Shown here one piece after another: positions 40,887 through 48,973 of a stretch of DNA of 64,000 bases; positions within the stretch are counted from its first letter, which is position 1, and each line of letters starts with the position of its first letter. Made by a program: the position numbers and the translations under genes. Below the pieces are notes generated by a model that saw only the letters and a list, made by a program, of their open reading frames with translations, was not told where the DNA came from and searched no databases. This DNA is from Mycolicibacterium sp. TUM20985 (GTDB taxonomy: Bacteria; Actinomycetota; Actinomycetes; Mycobacteriales; Mycobacteriaceae), in contig NZ_AP027291.1 in NCBI RefSeq assembly GCF_030295745.1, positions 5,642,001 through 5,706,000 of the forward strand. Direction: 5' to 3'.

Positions 40887-41168
40887 ATGCTCGGACTCAT
40901 CGTCAGCATCGTCGTCGTTGGACTCATCGCCGGCGCCATCGCCCGGCTGCTCATCCCCGGCAAGCAGAACATCTCCGTCGTGATGACCATCGTGCTGGGC
41001 ATCGTCGGTTCATTCGTCGGTGGATTCCTCGGCTACCTGATCTTCGGTAAGGACGCCGCCAACGGCTTCCTGCAGCCGGCGGGCATCATCGGATCCATCA
41101 TCGGCGCCGTGATCGTGCTGCTGGTCTGGAGCCGCGTCGGCAACCGCAGCACCACGCGCACCCGCTAA
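40887..41168 (+). CDS. GlsB/YeaQ/YmgE-family stress membrane protein
   Basis: 93-residue protein with three hydrophobic helices and the family's G-x-I-A-G-x-I-A-R (about 15-23) and G-G-F-L-G-Y motifs (about 45-50). Transglycosylase-associated family members are small stress-induced inner-membrane proteins of unknown mechanism. AAAGGCAC precedes the ATG; a strong palindrome lies upstream and an intrinsic terminator follows 15 bp after the stop, so it is a single-gene unit. Confidence 0.88.
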   Translation: MLGLIVSIVVVGLIAGAIARLLIPGKQNISVVMTIVLGIVGSFVGGFLGYLIFGKDAANGFLQPAGIIGSIIGAVIVLLVWSRVGNRSTTRTR

Positions 41169-41182
41169 CCGCTCGTCACGAC

Positions 41183-41221
41183 GATCGGCCCCGTCCAAGG
41201 ACGGGGCCGATCTTCGTTTTT
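41183..41221 (+). terminator. Rho-independent terminator
   Basis: GATCGGCCCCGT at 41183-41194 pairs with ACGGGGCCGATC at 41201-41212, followed by TTCGTTTTT. It has a 12-bp GC-rich stem, a six-base loop and a T-rich tail: a textbook terminator for the GlsB-like gene, which also serves the convergent desaturase gene (stop 41232) because the stem is symmetric. Confidence 0.9.
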
Positions 41222-41231
41222 CACCGGGTGA

Positions 41232-42455
41232 CTAGGCCGCCTGACGTTCCCGCAACGCCGTGCGCAATCCGCGGCGCTTGCCCGTCGTTGGATCCACGCC
41301 GAAGGTATCGCGCATCCCGCCGCGAATCCGGAACTTCAACTCCGAGTTCGTCTCCGGGGCGTCGTCGGGGGTTCCCTTCAGGAACCTGTTTGGCAGCGCC
41401 AACTTCATGATGGTCCAGAACGACTGCCCGTACTGCTTCAGGATCGGACCCGTCGTGTACGGCAGGTCGTACTTGTCGCAGAGCGCCCGTACCCGCACCC
41501 CGATCTCGGCATACCGGTTACTCGGCAGGTCGGGGAACATGTGGTGCTCGATCTGGTAGCAGAGGTTGCCGCTCATGAACGCCATCACGCGCCCCGCGTT
41601 GAAGTTGGCCGACCCGAGCATCTGTCGCAGATACCACTCGGCCTGCGACTCCTTCTCGTACTCCTCCTGCGTGAACTTCTCTGCGCCGTCGGGGAAGTGG
41701 CCGCAGAAGATCACCATGTAGGACCAGTAGTTGCGGATCAGGTTCGCCACCGCATTGGCCCCGAGCGTGTGCTTCCACGCCGGTCCGGTGAGCGCGGGGA
41801 ACACGACATAGTCCTTGCCGACCTGCTTGCCGACCTTCCGGCCGATGATCTTGAGGTCCTTGCGCACCTCGGCCATCGACTTCTCGCCCCTGCGCCACTT
41901 CGTGGTCTCCACACCGTGCAGCGCGACGCCCCACTCGAACAACGTGCCGAGCAGGATGTTGTAGATCGGGTTGCCGATCATCCACTTCTCCCACCGCTGA
42001 TCGCGGGTGAGACGCATGATGCCGTAACCGATGTCGTCGTCCAGGCCAACGATGTTCGTGTACTTGTGATGGATGAAGTTGTGCGACTTCTTCCAGTGCG
42101 TCGTCGGAGAGGTGGTGTCCCACTCCCATTCGGTGGAGTGGATCTCCGGATCGTTCATCCAGTCCCACTGACCGTGGGTGATGTTGTGACCGAGCTCCAT
42201 GTTCTCGATGATCTTGGCGGTGGCCAGCATTGCCGTGCCCGCCGTCCAGGCGACCTTGTTCCGACTCCCGAAGAGCGCGATCCGCCCGCCCGCAGCCAGG
42301 CCGCGCTGCAACTGGATCGTGCGCCGGATGTAACGGGCGTCGCGCTCACCGCGTGACTCCTCGATATCCGTTCTGATGGCGTCCAACTCGCGCCCCAACT
42401 CCTCGACGTCCTCCGGGGTGAGGTGGGCGTATTCCTTGATGTCACTGATGGCCAT
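41232..42455 (-). CDS. desA3: Membrane acyl-CoA desaturase, DesA3-type (second pair)
   Basis: 407-residue membrane desaturase, closer in length and C-terminus (D-D-A-P-E-T) to M. tuberculosis DesA3 than the first copy in this window. Histidine boxes: G-H-N-I-T-H, S-H-N-F-I-H-H and Q-I-E-H-H-M-F-P. DesA3 is a delta-9 stearoyl-CoA desaturase supplying oleate. It follows its reductase by 12 bp on the minus strand. Two such pairs in one window suggest a duplication with different control or substrate preference. Confidence 0.9.
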   Translation of the reverse strand: MAISDIKEYAHLTPEDVEELGRELDAIRTDIEESRGERDARYIRRTIQLQRGLAAGGRIALFGSRNKVAWTAGTAMLATAKIIENMELGHNITHGQWDWMNDPEIHSTEWEWDTTSPTTHWKKSHNFIHHKYTNIVGLDDDIGYGIMRLTRDQRWEKWMIGNPIYNILLGTLFEWGVALHGVETTKWRRGEKSMAEVRKDLKIIGRKVGKQVGKDYVVFPALTGPAWKHTLGANAVANLIRNYWSYMVIFCGHFPDGAEKFTQEEYEKESQAEWYLRQMLGSANFNAGRVMAFMSGNLCYQIEHHMFPDLPSNRYAEIGVRVRALCDKYDLPYTTGPILKQYGQSFWTIMKLALPNRFLKGTPDDAPETNSELKFRIRGGMRDTFGVDPTTGKRRGLRTALRERQAA

Positions 42456-42467
42456 GTGGTCGTCTCC

Positions 42468-43607
42468 TTAGATGTTGATGGTGCAGTCGCCGGATGCCGC
42501 CGAGATGCATGTCTGAATGCGATCGCCCGCGCCGTGTTCGTCACCCGACCGGAAGTCCCTGACGTGGCCCTCTTGGAGGGGCAGCACGCAGGTTTGACAG
42601 ATGCCCATCCGGCATCCGAACGGCATCTGGATGCCGACCTTCTCACCGGCCTCCAGTAGGGACGTCGCCCCGTCGACCTCGACCGTCTTGTCCGAGATCG
42701 CGAAGGTGACGGTGCCACCCTCGCCGCCCTTGTCGGTGCGGGCGATGACGAAGCGCTCCATGTGCAGCTGACCCTCGGGCACCCCCTCGTCGGTCCACAC
42801 CTTCTCGAGGGTGTCGAGCATGGCGGGCGGACCGCATGCCCAGGTGGGTCGGTCCCTCCAGTCCGGGACCAGTCGGTCGAGCTCGGTGGCGAAGTCGAGG
42901 TGGCCGCTGTCCTCGGTGAGTTGCAGCCGCAGCTCGTACGCCGACGGCCCCTGGTGAAGGTCCTGCAGTTCGTCGTGAAAGATCACGTCCCGCGCCGACG
43001 GCGCCGAGTGGATGTGCACGACGTCGGAGGTGTGGCCGCGTTGAGCCATTGCCCGCAGCATCGCCATGACGGGCGTGACACCGCTGCCCGCCGTCACCAA
43101 CAGAATCTTTGCCGGGGGCGGATCGGGCAGGGCGAAGTCGCCCTTCGGCGTCGCCAAGCGAACGATCGTTCCAGGCTTCACACCGTTCACCAAGTGGGTC
43201 GACAGGAAACCCTCCGGCGTGGCCTTGACGGTGATCGAGATCCGCTTCTCGTCTCGCTGCGGGACCGACGTCAGCGAATAAGACCTCCAGTGCCAGCGAC
43301 CGTCGATCCGGAGCCCGATGCCCACGTACTGACCGGGCTGGTAGTCACCCTTGAACCCCCACCCCGGCTTGATGGTCACCGTGGCGGAGTCCTCGGTCTC
43401 CCGCTGCACGTCGATGATCTCGCCGCGGAGTTCGCGGGCCGACCACAGCGGGTTGATCAGCTTGAGGTAATCGTCCGGCAGCAGTGGCGTCGTGGCGCGG
43501 GCGGCGAGCCCGCGCAGCACGTTGACCTTTGGCGACGTCGCAACTTCGACGTCCTTGGCCGGAGCCTGGCTCCAGCGGGTGAGATCTCGCAGGCGGAGGG
43601 CCATCAC
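42468..43607 (-). CDS. Ferredoxin reductase partner of desaturase (second pair)
   Basis: 379-residue FAD/NAD(P)/[2Fe-2S] protein like Rv3230c. R-S-Y-S-L-T, V-T-A-G-S-G-V-T-P-V, and the [2Fe-2S] cysteines in C-R-M-G-I-C-Q-T-C and a later Q-T-C-I-S are present. Compared with the first copy it has about 15 extra residues at the N-terminus. It is the electron donor of the desaturase encoded 12 bp downstream. A 20-bp palindrome sits about 36-55 bp upstream of its start. Confidence 0.88.
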   Translation of the reverse strand: MMALRLRDLTRWSQAPAKDVEVATSPKVNVLRGLAARATTPLLPDDYLKLINPLWSARELRGEIIDVQRETEDSATVTIKPGWGFKGDYQPGQYVGIGLRIDGRWHWRSYSLTSVPQRDEKRISITVKATPEGFLSTHLVNGVKPGTIVRLATPKGDFALPDPPPAKILLVTAGSGVTPVMAMLRAMAQRGHTSDVVHIHSAPSARDVIFHDELQDLHQGPSAYELRLQLTEDSGHLDFATELDRLVPDWRDRPTWACGPPAMLDTLEKVWTDEGVPEGQLHMERFVIARTDKGGEGGTVTFAISDKTVEVDGATSLLEAGEKVGIQMPFGCRMGICQTCVLPLQEGHVRDFRSGDEHGAGDRIQTCISAASGDCTINI

Positions 43608-43642
43608 GCACCCCGCGATGGATCGCTGTCAGGAACCTCTTC

Positions 43643-43662
43643 GGGTGAACACATGTACACCC
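43643..43662. promoter_or_regulatory. 20-bp palindrome before second reductase/desaturase operon
   Basis: GGGTGAACACATGTACACCC reads GGGTG-n-ACA-n2-TGT-n-CACCC; 16 of 20 positions match the reverse complement. It lies where the promoter of the 43607-41232 operon should be and is absent upstream of the first pair, suggesting different regulation of the two copies. Confidence 0.5.
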
Positions 43663-43719
43663 AATACCCAAGGGTGGCGCAACCCACACATCATTCTTGC
43701 GCGTGTCGCTCGGCGCGCC

Positions 43720-44619
43720 TTAGCTCAAGGGTTCCGTGGGCACGCTCGTCGGCGGCGTGACCAGTTCGACGCCCACGTCGTCCTTGGTCGACCTCATGAA
43801 GTCGTCGATGATCTCCGCCACCTCGGTGGGCGCCTCGACGTGCGCGAAGTGCCCGACCCCCGGCAGTATCTCCAGTCGACCGCCGGGCCGAGCGGCCATG
43901 GCGGCGTGGCCGTGATCAACCGGGATGATCTGGTCGTCCTCGCCCCAAATGGCCAGCGTCGGCAGTTCGGCGCGGATGTGTAATTTGCCCAAGGCGCTGA
44001 CGGCCTGACCTCGGTAATCCACCACGGACCTCAGCGTGCGCAGGAACGCGTCCCGCGTGGGACGGTCCGAGAACGACGAGTAGGCCCGCCAGATCTCGCT
44101 CGCGCGCGGATTACGCATGCCCGAGGAAGTGAACCACGAGCCGATCTTGTTGCCCACCTTGAGAACTGGTGACGGGGCGATGATCGGCAGCACGAACTCG
44201 GCGCCGGGCGCGGACAGCAGCCGCAGGATGAAGCCGACGTCCGAGCCAAGGCCGCCGCTGCTGATCAGGATGAGGCGTTCGCAGTAGTCGGGGTGTTGAT
44301 ACAGGAACTGCATGGCCACCCCGCCACCGAGGGAGTGGCCGACGATCGTCGCCTGAGCGATCCCCAACTCGTCGAGGAGGTCGCGTAGCGAGACTGCGAA
44401 TGCGCCCAGTGAGTAGTCGCCGCGTGGCTTGGTCGACTGGCCGTGGCCCAGCAGATCGGGGGCCACGACGCGGTAGCCCTTGGCGAGCCGCGGAATCAGC
44501 TCCCGCCAGGCATCGGAACTACCCGCCATGCCGTGAATGAGCAGCAGGACCTCGCCTTGCCCCTCGTCGCGGTAGGCGACCTGGTCACCGTGCAATTCGA
44601 GGAACTTGAGTTCATTCAT
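43720..44619 (-). CDS. Alpha/beta hydrolase
   Basis: 299-residue alpha/beta hydrolase: H-G-M-A-G-S-S (oxyanion), nucleophile serine in G-H-S-L-G-G-G, acid in W-G-E-D-D-Q-I, and catalytic histidine in G-V-G-H-F-A-H. Family members hydrolyse esters or C-C bonds. ATG 44619 has GAGA upstream and gives a standard N-terminus. It lies 112 bp upstream of the reductase/desaturase operon on the same strand, but transcribed toward it, so it could read through into it. Confidence 0.85.
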   Translation of the reverse strand: MNELKFLELHGDQVAYRDEGQGEVLLLIHGMAGSSDAWRELIPRLAKGYRVVAPDLLGHGQSTKPRGDYSLGAFAVSLRDLLDELGIAQATIVGHSLGGGVAMQFLYQHPDYCERLILISSGGLGSDVGFILRLLSAPGAEFVLPIIAPSPVLKVGNKIGSWFTSSGMRNPRASEIWRAYSSFSDRPTRDAFLRTLRSVVDYRGQAVSALGKLHIRAELPTLAIWGEDDQIIPVDHGHAAMAARPGGRLEILPGVGHFAHVEAPTEVAEIIDDFMRSTKDDVGVELVTPPTSVPTEPLS

Positions 44620-44645
44620 CGTCGATCTCTCCAGTTCGGTTCGAT

Positions 44646-44684
44646 CTGAGCGGGCGTCCTGAGCGGGCGTTCTGAGCGGGCGTC
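44646..44684. repeat. 13-bp tandem repeat, three units
   Basis: Three consecutive copies of CTGAGCGGGCGTC (second copy ends in T) just upstream of the hydrolase gene start. Short slipped-strand repeat in the 5' leader; nothing else of note lies in the 129-bp gap to the glycosyltransferase gene. Confidence 0.8.
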
Positions 44685-44748
44685 GCATTACTCGCCGGTA
44701 ACTTGGAGCCTGCCTGATCGGGGCCGGACCGTCAACGCAGCCGGGATA

Positions 44749-45888
44749 TCACGCGGCCGGGCGCGACAGCGGACGCGGTGCCCGGTCCTGGGTGCCTGAC
44801 GACTGGAGCGGCCTGCCCACCGCGACCATCTCGCGGTACTTCGCGACGTACTTCTCCATCATGACCTCCTGCGAGCAGTGCGTCTCGGCGCGGAACCGGG
44901 CGTCGGCCCGCGACAACGAGGCGGCCTCGCCGATCGCCCGACTCAGATCGCCGATGTCGTCGGCACGGGCCAGCCGTCCGCACGATTCGTCGAGGATCTC
45001 CGGTATCCCGCCGCGCGCGAACGCGGCGACGGGCGTTCCGCACGCCAGCGCCTCGGCGACGACCAGCCCGTACGGCTCCTCCCACCGCGGTGTGACGAGG
45101 GCGACGGCGGCCCCGCCCACCAGTTTGGCCAGCTCGTCTCGTCGGAGGTGACCCTCGTAGTGCACGTCCGGACCCAGCAGCGGCTGGATCTCCTGCTCGT
45201 AGTACCCGGGATCACCGATCGGGCCGGCGAAGCGCACCCGGAAGCCGGCGCCGCGGGCCGCGAAGATCGCCGCGGGCAGGCCCTTCTCGGGCACGATCCG
45301 GCCCGACCACACCGCGTAATCCCCGCCGTCGCCGGGCTGCCATGCCGCCAGGTCTATTCCGTTGGCGATGACGGGCACGACGCCGTTGACCGGCTCCCAC
45401 TGCGCGGCCGTGAAGGCACTGACCGCAACGAACCTGCTTGCCACCCCGCCGGGGAGCGCGACGGCGGATTCCATCCACGGCAGGGGCGGGGTGTGCAGCG
45501 TGGTCAACATCGGGATGGGGATGGTCCTCGCCAGGGCCAGGGGTATGTAATGCAGGCTGTGGTTGTGCACGACGTCGAACGAATCCCGCAGTCGCCCAGC
45601 GAGTTCCAGCATCACCGAGACGTAGGCGTGGGCCTCGTGCACCGTCCAGGCCGGCGCCAGCGGATTGTCCCGGGACTCCGGGGTCATCTCGAAGGTGTGC
45701 ACGGGAAGGACGTCGTAGGGCAGATCGGTCGCCGAATCCTCGGCCGCGAACAGCGTGACCCGGTGTCCGAGTGCGGTTAGCGCGTGGGCGAGCTGGGACA
45801 CGTGCGCCTCGAGCCCGCCGGCGAAGGGTTGGCGCACGGCGAAGCGAGAGGACGCGAGCAGCGCGATGCGGAGGTGTCGATTGCTCAT
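44749..45888 (-). CDS. Glycosyltransferase family 4
   Basis: 379-residue GT-B glycosyltransferase. N-terminal acceptor domain with G-G-L-E-A-H-V (about 24-30); C-terminal donor domain with G-R-I-V-P-E-K-G and the nucleotide-sugar signature P-x-W-E-E-P-Y-G-L-V-V-A-E-A. It overlaps the next upstream gene by ATGA (45885-45888), so it is translated with it. The longer frame to 46350 would run through that gene. Part of a divergent locus of six glycosyltransferases plus a WcbI-like protein. Confidence 0.85.
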   Translation of the reverse strand: MSNRHLRIALLASSRFAVRQPFAGGLEAHVSQLAHALTALGHRVTLFAAEDSATDLPYDVLPVHTFEMTPESRDNPLAPAWTVHEAHAYVSVMLELAGRLRDSFDVVHNHSLHYIPLALARTIPIPMLTTLHTPPLPWMESAVALPGGVASRFVAVSAFTAAQWEPVNGVVPVIANGIDLAAWQPGDGGDYAVWSGRIVPEKGLPAAIFAARGAGFRVRFAGPIGDPGYYEQEIQPLLGPDVHYEGHLRRDELAKLVGGAAVALVTPRWEEPYGLVVAEALACGTPVAAFARGGIPEILDESCGRLARADDIGDLSRAIGEAASLSRADARFRAETHCSQEVMMEKYVAKYREMVAVGRPLQSSGTQDRAPRPLSRPAA

Positions 45889-46976
45889 GCGGCGGCCACC
45901 GTGGCCACGGCCCGCTCGTACAGCTGCGTCGTGCGGTCCCCCACCCACTGCCTCTCCCGCGCCCGCTGGTGCCGCTTCGTCAGATCCTCGACACCGGGCC
46001 GCGACGTCTCCAGCCCGAGGCTGACCGCGGCCCGCAACTCGTTCGGGTCGAAAGTCGCTGTGCCGTAATCGAATACCGGACCCGGGTGTTGCTCGGCGAA
46101 GAAGCCGCACAGCGGGCTCACCACCGTCGTTCCCGCGTCGTAGCACGCCTCTGCCCAGCCGGAGTGCGTGCCGAACCGGTACGGCAGGACCGCGACGTCG
46201 AGCTCGGTCAGATAGGCGGCGAAATCTGCGTCGGTGAAGCGCGGGTGCACGCGGACGTCGACACCCGCGCGGCGGTACTCCTCCAACCGCGCCACCGAAT
46301 CGGCGGCGATCGACCCGGCGCCGTCGTCGAGATCGAACCTCACGACGCACGCGGGGAGGTCACCTTCGATCAGGGCGTCGAGGATCGGCCACGGTTGCAC
46401 GCTGGCGCGCAGGGCCTTGCCGTGCACGCCGACGACCGGCACGGCCCTCGACGCGCGAGGCGCCCCGACGAGCTCGAGCGGCAGGACGTGCGGGTGGGGA
46501 AGCACGATCGCCTCGCGACCCCACCGGCCGAGGATCTCCGACGCTGCGCCGGGAGTCAGCGTGATGACCACCGCGGCGGCCGGCACCAGGACGTCCAACT
46601 GCGACAGGTGCCGGACCGGGTCGGCGAAGTGGGGGTTGTGCAGATCGTGGACCGTGAGCACCAACGGCACCCGGTGGCGATCCAGGAGTTCGAGCACCTG
46701 CCGCAGCTGCTCGACGGTGTAATCCTCGAAGCCGAAGTGCACGTGCAGTACGTCGAACGTGCCCACGTGGCGGAACAGGTAGTCGAGTTGCAACAGTCGC
46801 GGCGGCCACCACTGCCCGGGCATGGTCGCGTCCTGGGGAACGGGATCGGGCAGGAGCCGCACCCGAGCGGTATCCACGACCGAGCCGACATAGGGATGGC
46901 CTGCCGGCACCGAGGCGACAGTCAGCAACAATCCTCCGATCCACGACGTCGAGCGCTGCCGATGGTCGGGCGCCAT
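45885..46976 (-). CDS. Glycosyltransferase, GT-B type
   Basis: 363-residue glycosyltransferase-like protein. L-H-V-H-F-G-F-E and L-T-V-H-D-L-H-N-P are typical acceptor-domain segments; the donor domain has V-G-V-H-G-K and L-P-Y-R-F-G-T-H-S-G-W-A-E-A-C-Y-D-A-G. ATG 46976 is chosen because AAAGAGG lies directly upstream; longer in-frame starts would cross the divergent promoter. It lies 51 bp from the WcbI-like gene's start, sharing a promoter region. Confidence 0.8.
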   Translation of the reverse strand: MAPDHRQRSTSWIGGLLLTVASVPAGHPYVGSVVDTARVRLLPDPVPQDATMPGQWWPPRLLQLDYLFRHVGTFDVLHVHFGFEDYTVEQLRQVLELLDRHRVPLVLTVHDLHNPHFADPVRHLSQLDVLVPAAAVVITLTPGAASEILGRWGREAIVLPHPHVLPLELVGAPRASRAVPVVGVHGKALRASVQPWPILDALIEGDLPACVVRFDLDDGAGSIAADSVARLEEYRRAGVDVRVHPRFTDADFAAYLTELDVAVLPYRFGTHSGWAEACYDAGTTVVSPLCGFFAEQHPGPVFDYGTATFDPNELRAAVSLGLETSRPGVEDLTKRHQRARERQWVGDRTTQLYERAVATVAAA

Positions 46977-47027
46977 GACCTCTTTACCCAGTCTTCGGCC
47001 GTTCATTCCAGCCGCTAGCGTGATGTC

Positions 47028-47972
47028 ATGCACGTGCCGTCGGCGAGGACCCGTCACTTCGGCGCGTTCTACGGAATCGACGACCTCGACGCGTCCCGGC
47101 CGCTGTGGGTGGTGGTCGGGAACTGCCAGGCCGAGGCGCTCCGCCTCGTCCTGGACGGCGTCGCCGACCGTCCCTATGCGACGGTGCGGATGCCGGCCGT
47201 CCACGAGCTCGAGCCGTCGGACCTCCCCGCGCTACGACGGGTGCTCGGCCGGGCCGCCGTCCTGCTGTCCCAACCCATCCGCGACGGCTACCGCGAACTG
47301 CCGCTGGGCACCGCGGAGCTCGCCGCGGAACTGCCCGGCTCGGCGCGCGTCGTCCGCTGGCCGGTGATCCGCTATGCCGGCCTGCATCCGTTCCAGGCCA
47401 TCGTGCGCAATCCCGCCGACCGCAGCGTCACGCCGCCCGTCGTGCCCTACCACGACCTTCGCACCGTGGTCGCGGCCCGCGACGGACGATCCGAGGCAGA
47501 CCCGTGGGACGTCTCGGTCGCACCGGAGGCCTTCGTCGCCGTGGCCGAGGCCAGCCGAGCCGAGCTGGCGCGCCGCGAGGAGCAGCAATGCGACGTCGGC
47601 ATCTCGGACGTCCTCATCCCCTCCGGCGCGGACGCCGCACACACGATCAACCATCCCGGCAACCGAGTGCTGACGGAATTGGGACGCCGCGTGCTGCGCA
47701 CGATGGACGTCGATCTCCCCATCGGCGAACGCGCCGGAACGTTGCTCGGCTCGGTCATCGCCCCGCTCGAACGCCGTGTCCTGACTGCGCTGAACCTCAC
47801 CGCGCCCGATCGGCGAACGTGGCGCTCGGGTACCGACGAGCTGGAACCCGACGTCGTGCACCGCGCGCAGTTGCAGTGGTACCGGGACAACCCGGACTTC
47901 GTCCCCCTGGCCCTCGCGCGCCACGCCGGGACACTGGACCTGCTGGGCCTCGGTCCGCCGGCCGCCGCGTGA
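47028..47972 (+). CDS. WcbI-type polysaccharide biosynthesis protein
   Basis: 314-residue protein beginning with the WcbI signature V-V-V-G-N-C-Q-A-E-A (about 28-37). WcbI of Burkholderia capsule synthesis binds CoA and is thought to acetylate a glycan. Here it starts the plus-strand arm of the glycosyltransferase locus, overlapping the next gene by GTGA (47969-47972), so a modified surface glycan is the likely product. Catalysis not proven for the family. Confidence 0.78.
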   Translation: MHVPSARTRHFGAFYGIDDLDASRPLWVVVGNCQAEALRLVLDGVADRPYATVRMPAVHELEPSDLPALRRVLGRAAVLLSQPIRDGYRELPLGTAELAAELPGSARVVRWPVIRYAGLHPFQAIVRNPADRSVTPPVVPYHDLRTVVAARDGRSEADPWDVSVAPEAFVAVAEASRAELARREEQQCDVGISDVLIPSGADAAHTINHPGNRVLTELGRRVLRTMDVDLPIGERAGTLLGSVIAPLERRVLTALNLTAPDRRTWRSGTDELEPDVVHRAQLQWYRDNPDFVPLALARHAGTLDLLGLGPPAAA

Positions 47973-48973
47973 CGGGTCCCACGCACCTCGTCGTCGGACC
48001 ACGTCGGCACGGCGTCGTGACGTATGCGTTGAACGTCGCCGACGTCCTTGGCCAGCCGGTGGTGCGGATCGAGGACTGGTCGCACCTCGACTCGAACCTC
48101 GACGAGCTGCGGCGGCACACCGGTGGCGTCCACCTCAACTTCACCGACCGCCTCTTCGGCGTGAATCCCGGTGATGCGGCCGACCGGGTGGCGGACCTCG
48201 CGTCGGTCGGTGCGCGCCTCACGGTGACACTGCACGACGTGCCGCAGGCTGTCGACGGCGGCAACTACCGACAGCGCATCGAGGCCTACGGTGCGGTGTG
48301 CGACGCCGTGCACGGCGTCGCGACCAACAGCGACCACGAACGGTCCCTCCTCGGCGAGAACGGCATCACCGACCCCGCCGACGTCGTGGTGATCCCGTTA
48401 CCGCTCGATCTCGGCGCCACCCCGCCGCGGCGTCCGGCCCCCGAGCGATGCAGCGTCGCGGTGCTGGGGTTCGTGTACCCCGGCAAGGGTCACGCCGAGG
48501 TCATCTCCGCGATGGCGGGCCTGGCCCCGGACGCGGAGTTCCTCGCCATCGGGGAGTGCTCACCCGGGCACGAGGACCTCGCCGGTCAGCTCGCCGCCGC
48601 CGCCGCCCACGCCGGACTGGCGTTCGCGATGACCGGGTACCTGCCCGACCGCCAGCTGTCCGCCGCCCTGCACCGGGTCGCCGTCCCCGTCGCCGCGCAC
48701 CGGCACGTATCGGCGAGCGGCTCGATGAACACGTGGATCGCCGCCCACCGCAGACCACTGGTGCCGGAGAACCGCTACTCCGTCGAGCACGCCGGGCGCC
48801 ATCCCGGCACCGTCCGGCTCTATCCGGACACCCACCGCGGGCTGGTGCAGGCGATCGACGCGGCGCTCACCGACCCCGGTTCGACATGGCTGGGTGCCGA
48901 CGCGGCGAGTGGATCGACCATGGCCGAGGTGGCCCGGCGCTACGCCGAAGCGTTCGCCCGGTGGCATGGCTGA
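47969..48973 (+). CDS. Glycosyltransferase, GT-B type
   Basis: 334-residue glycosyltransferase starting at GTG 47969. N-terminal H-G-V-V-T-Y-A-L-N-V segment; T-V-T-L-H-D-V-P-Q and V-A-T-N-S-D-H-E; donor domain with V-L-G-F-V-Y-P-G-K-G-H. It lacks the strongest E-x7-E signature of GT4, so donor sugar is unclear. Overlaps its successor by 8 bp. Confidence 0.78.
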   Translation: MTGPTHLVVGPRRHGVVTYALNVADVLGQPVVRIEDWSHLDSNLDELRRHTGGVHLNFTDRLFGVNPGDAADRVADLASVGARLTVTLHDVPQAVDGGNYRQRIEAYGAVCDAVHGVATNSDHERSLLGENGITDPADVVVIPLPLDLGATPPRRPAPERCSVAVLGFVYPGKGHAEVISAMAGLAPDAEFLAIGECSPGHEDLAGQLAAAAAHAGLAFAMTGYLPDRQLSAALHRVAVPVAAHRHVSASGSMNTWIAAHRRPLVPENRYSVEHAGRHPGTVRLYPDTHRGLVQAIDAALTDPGSTWLGADAASGSTMAEVARRYAEAFARWHG

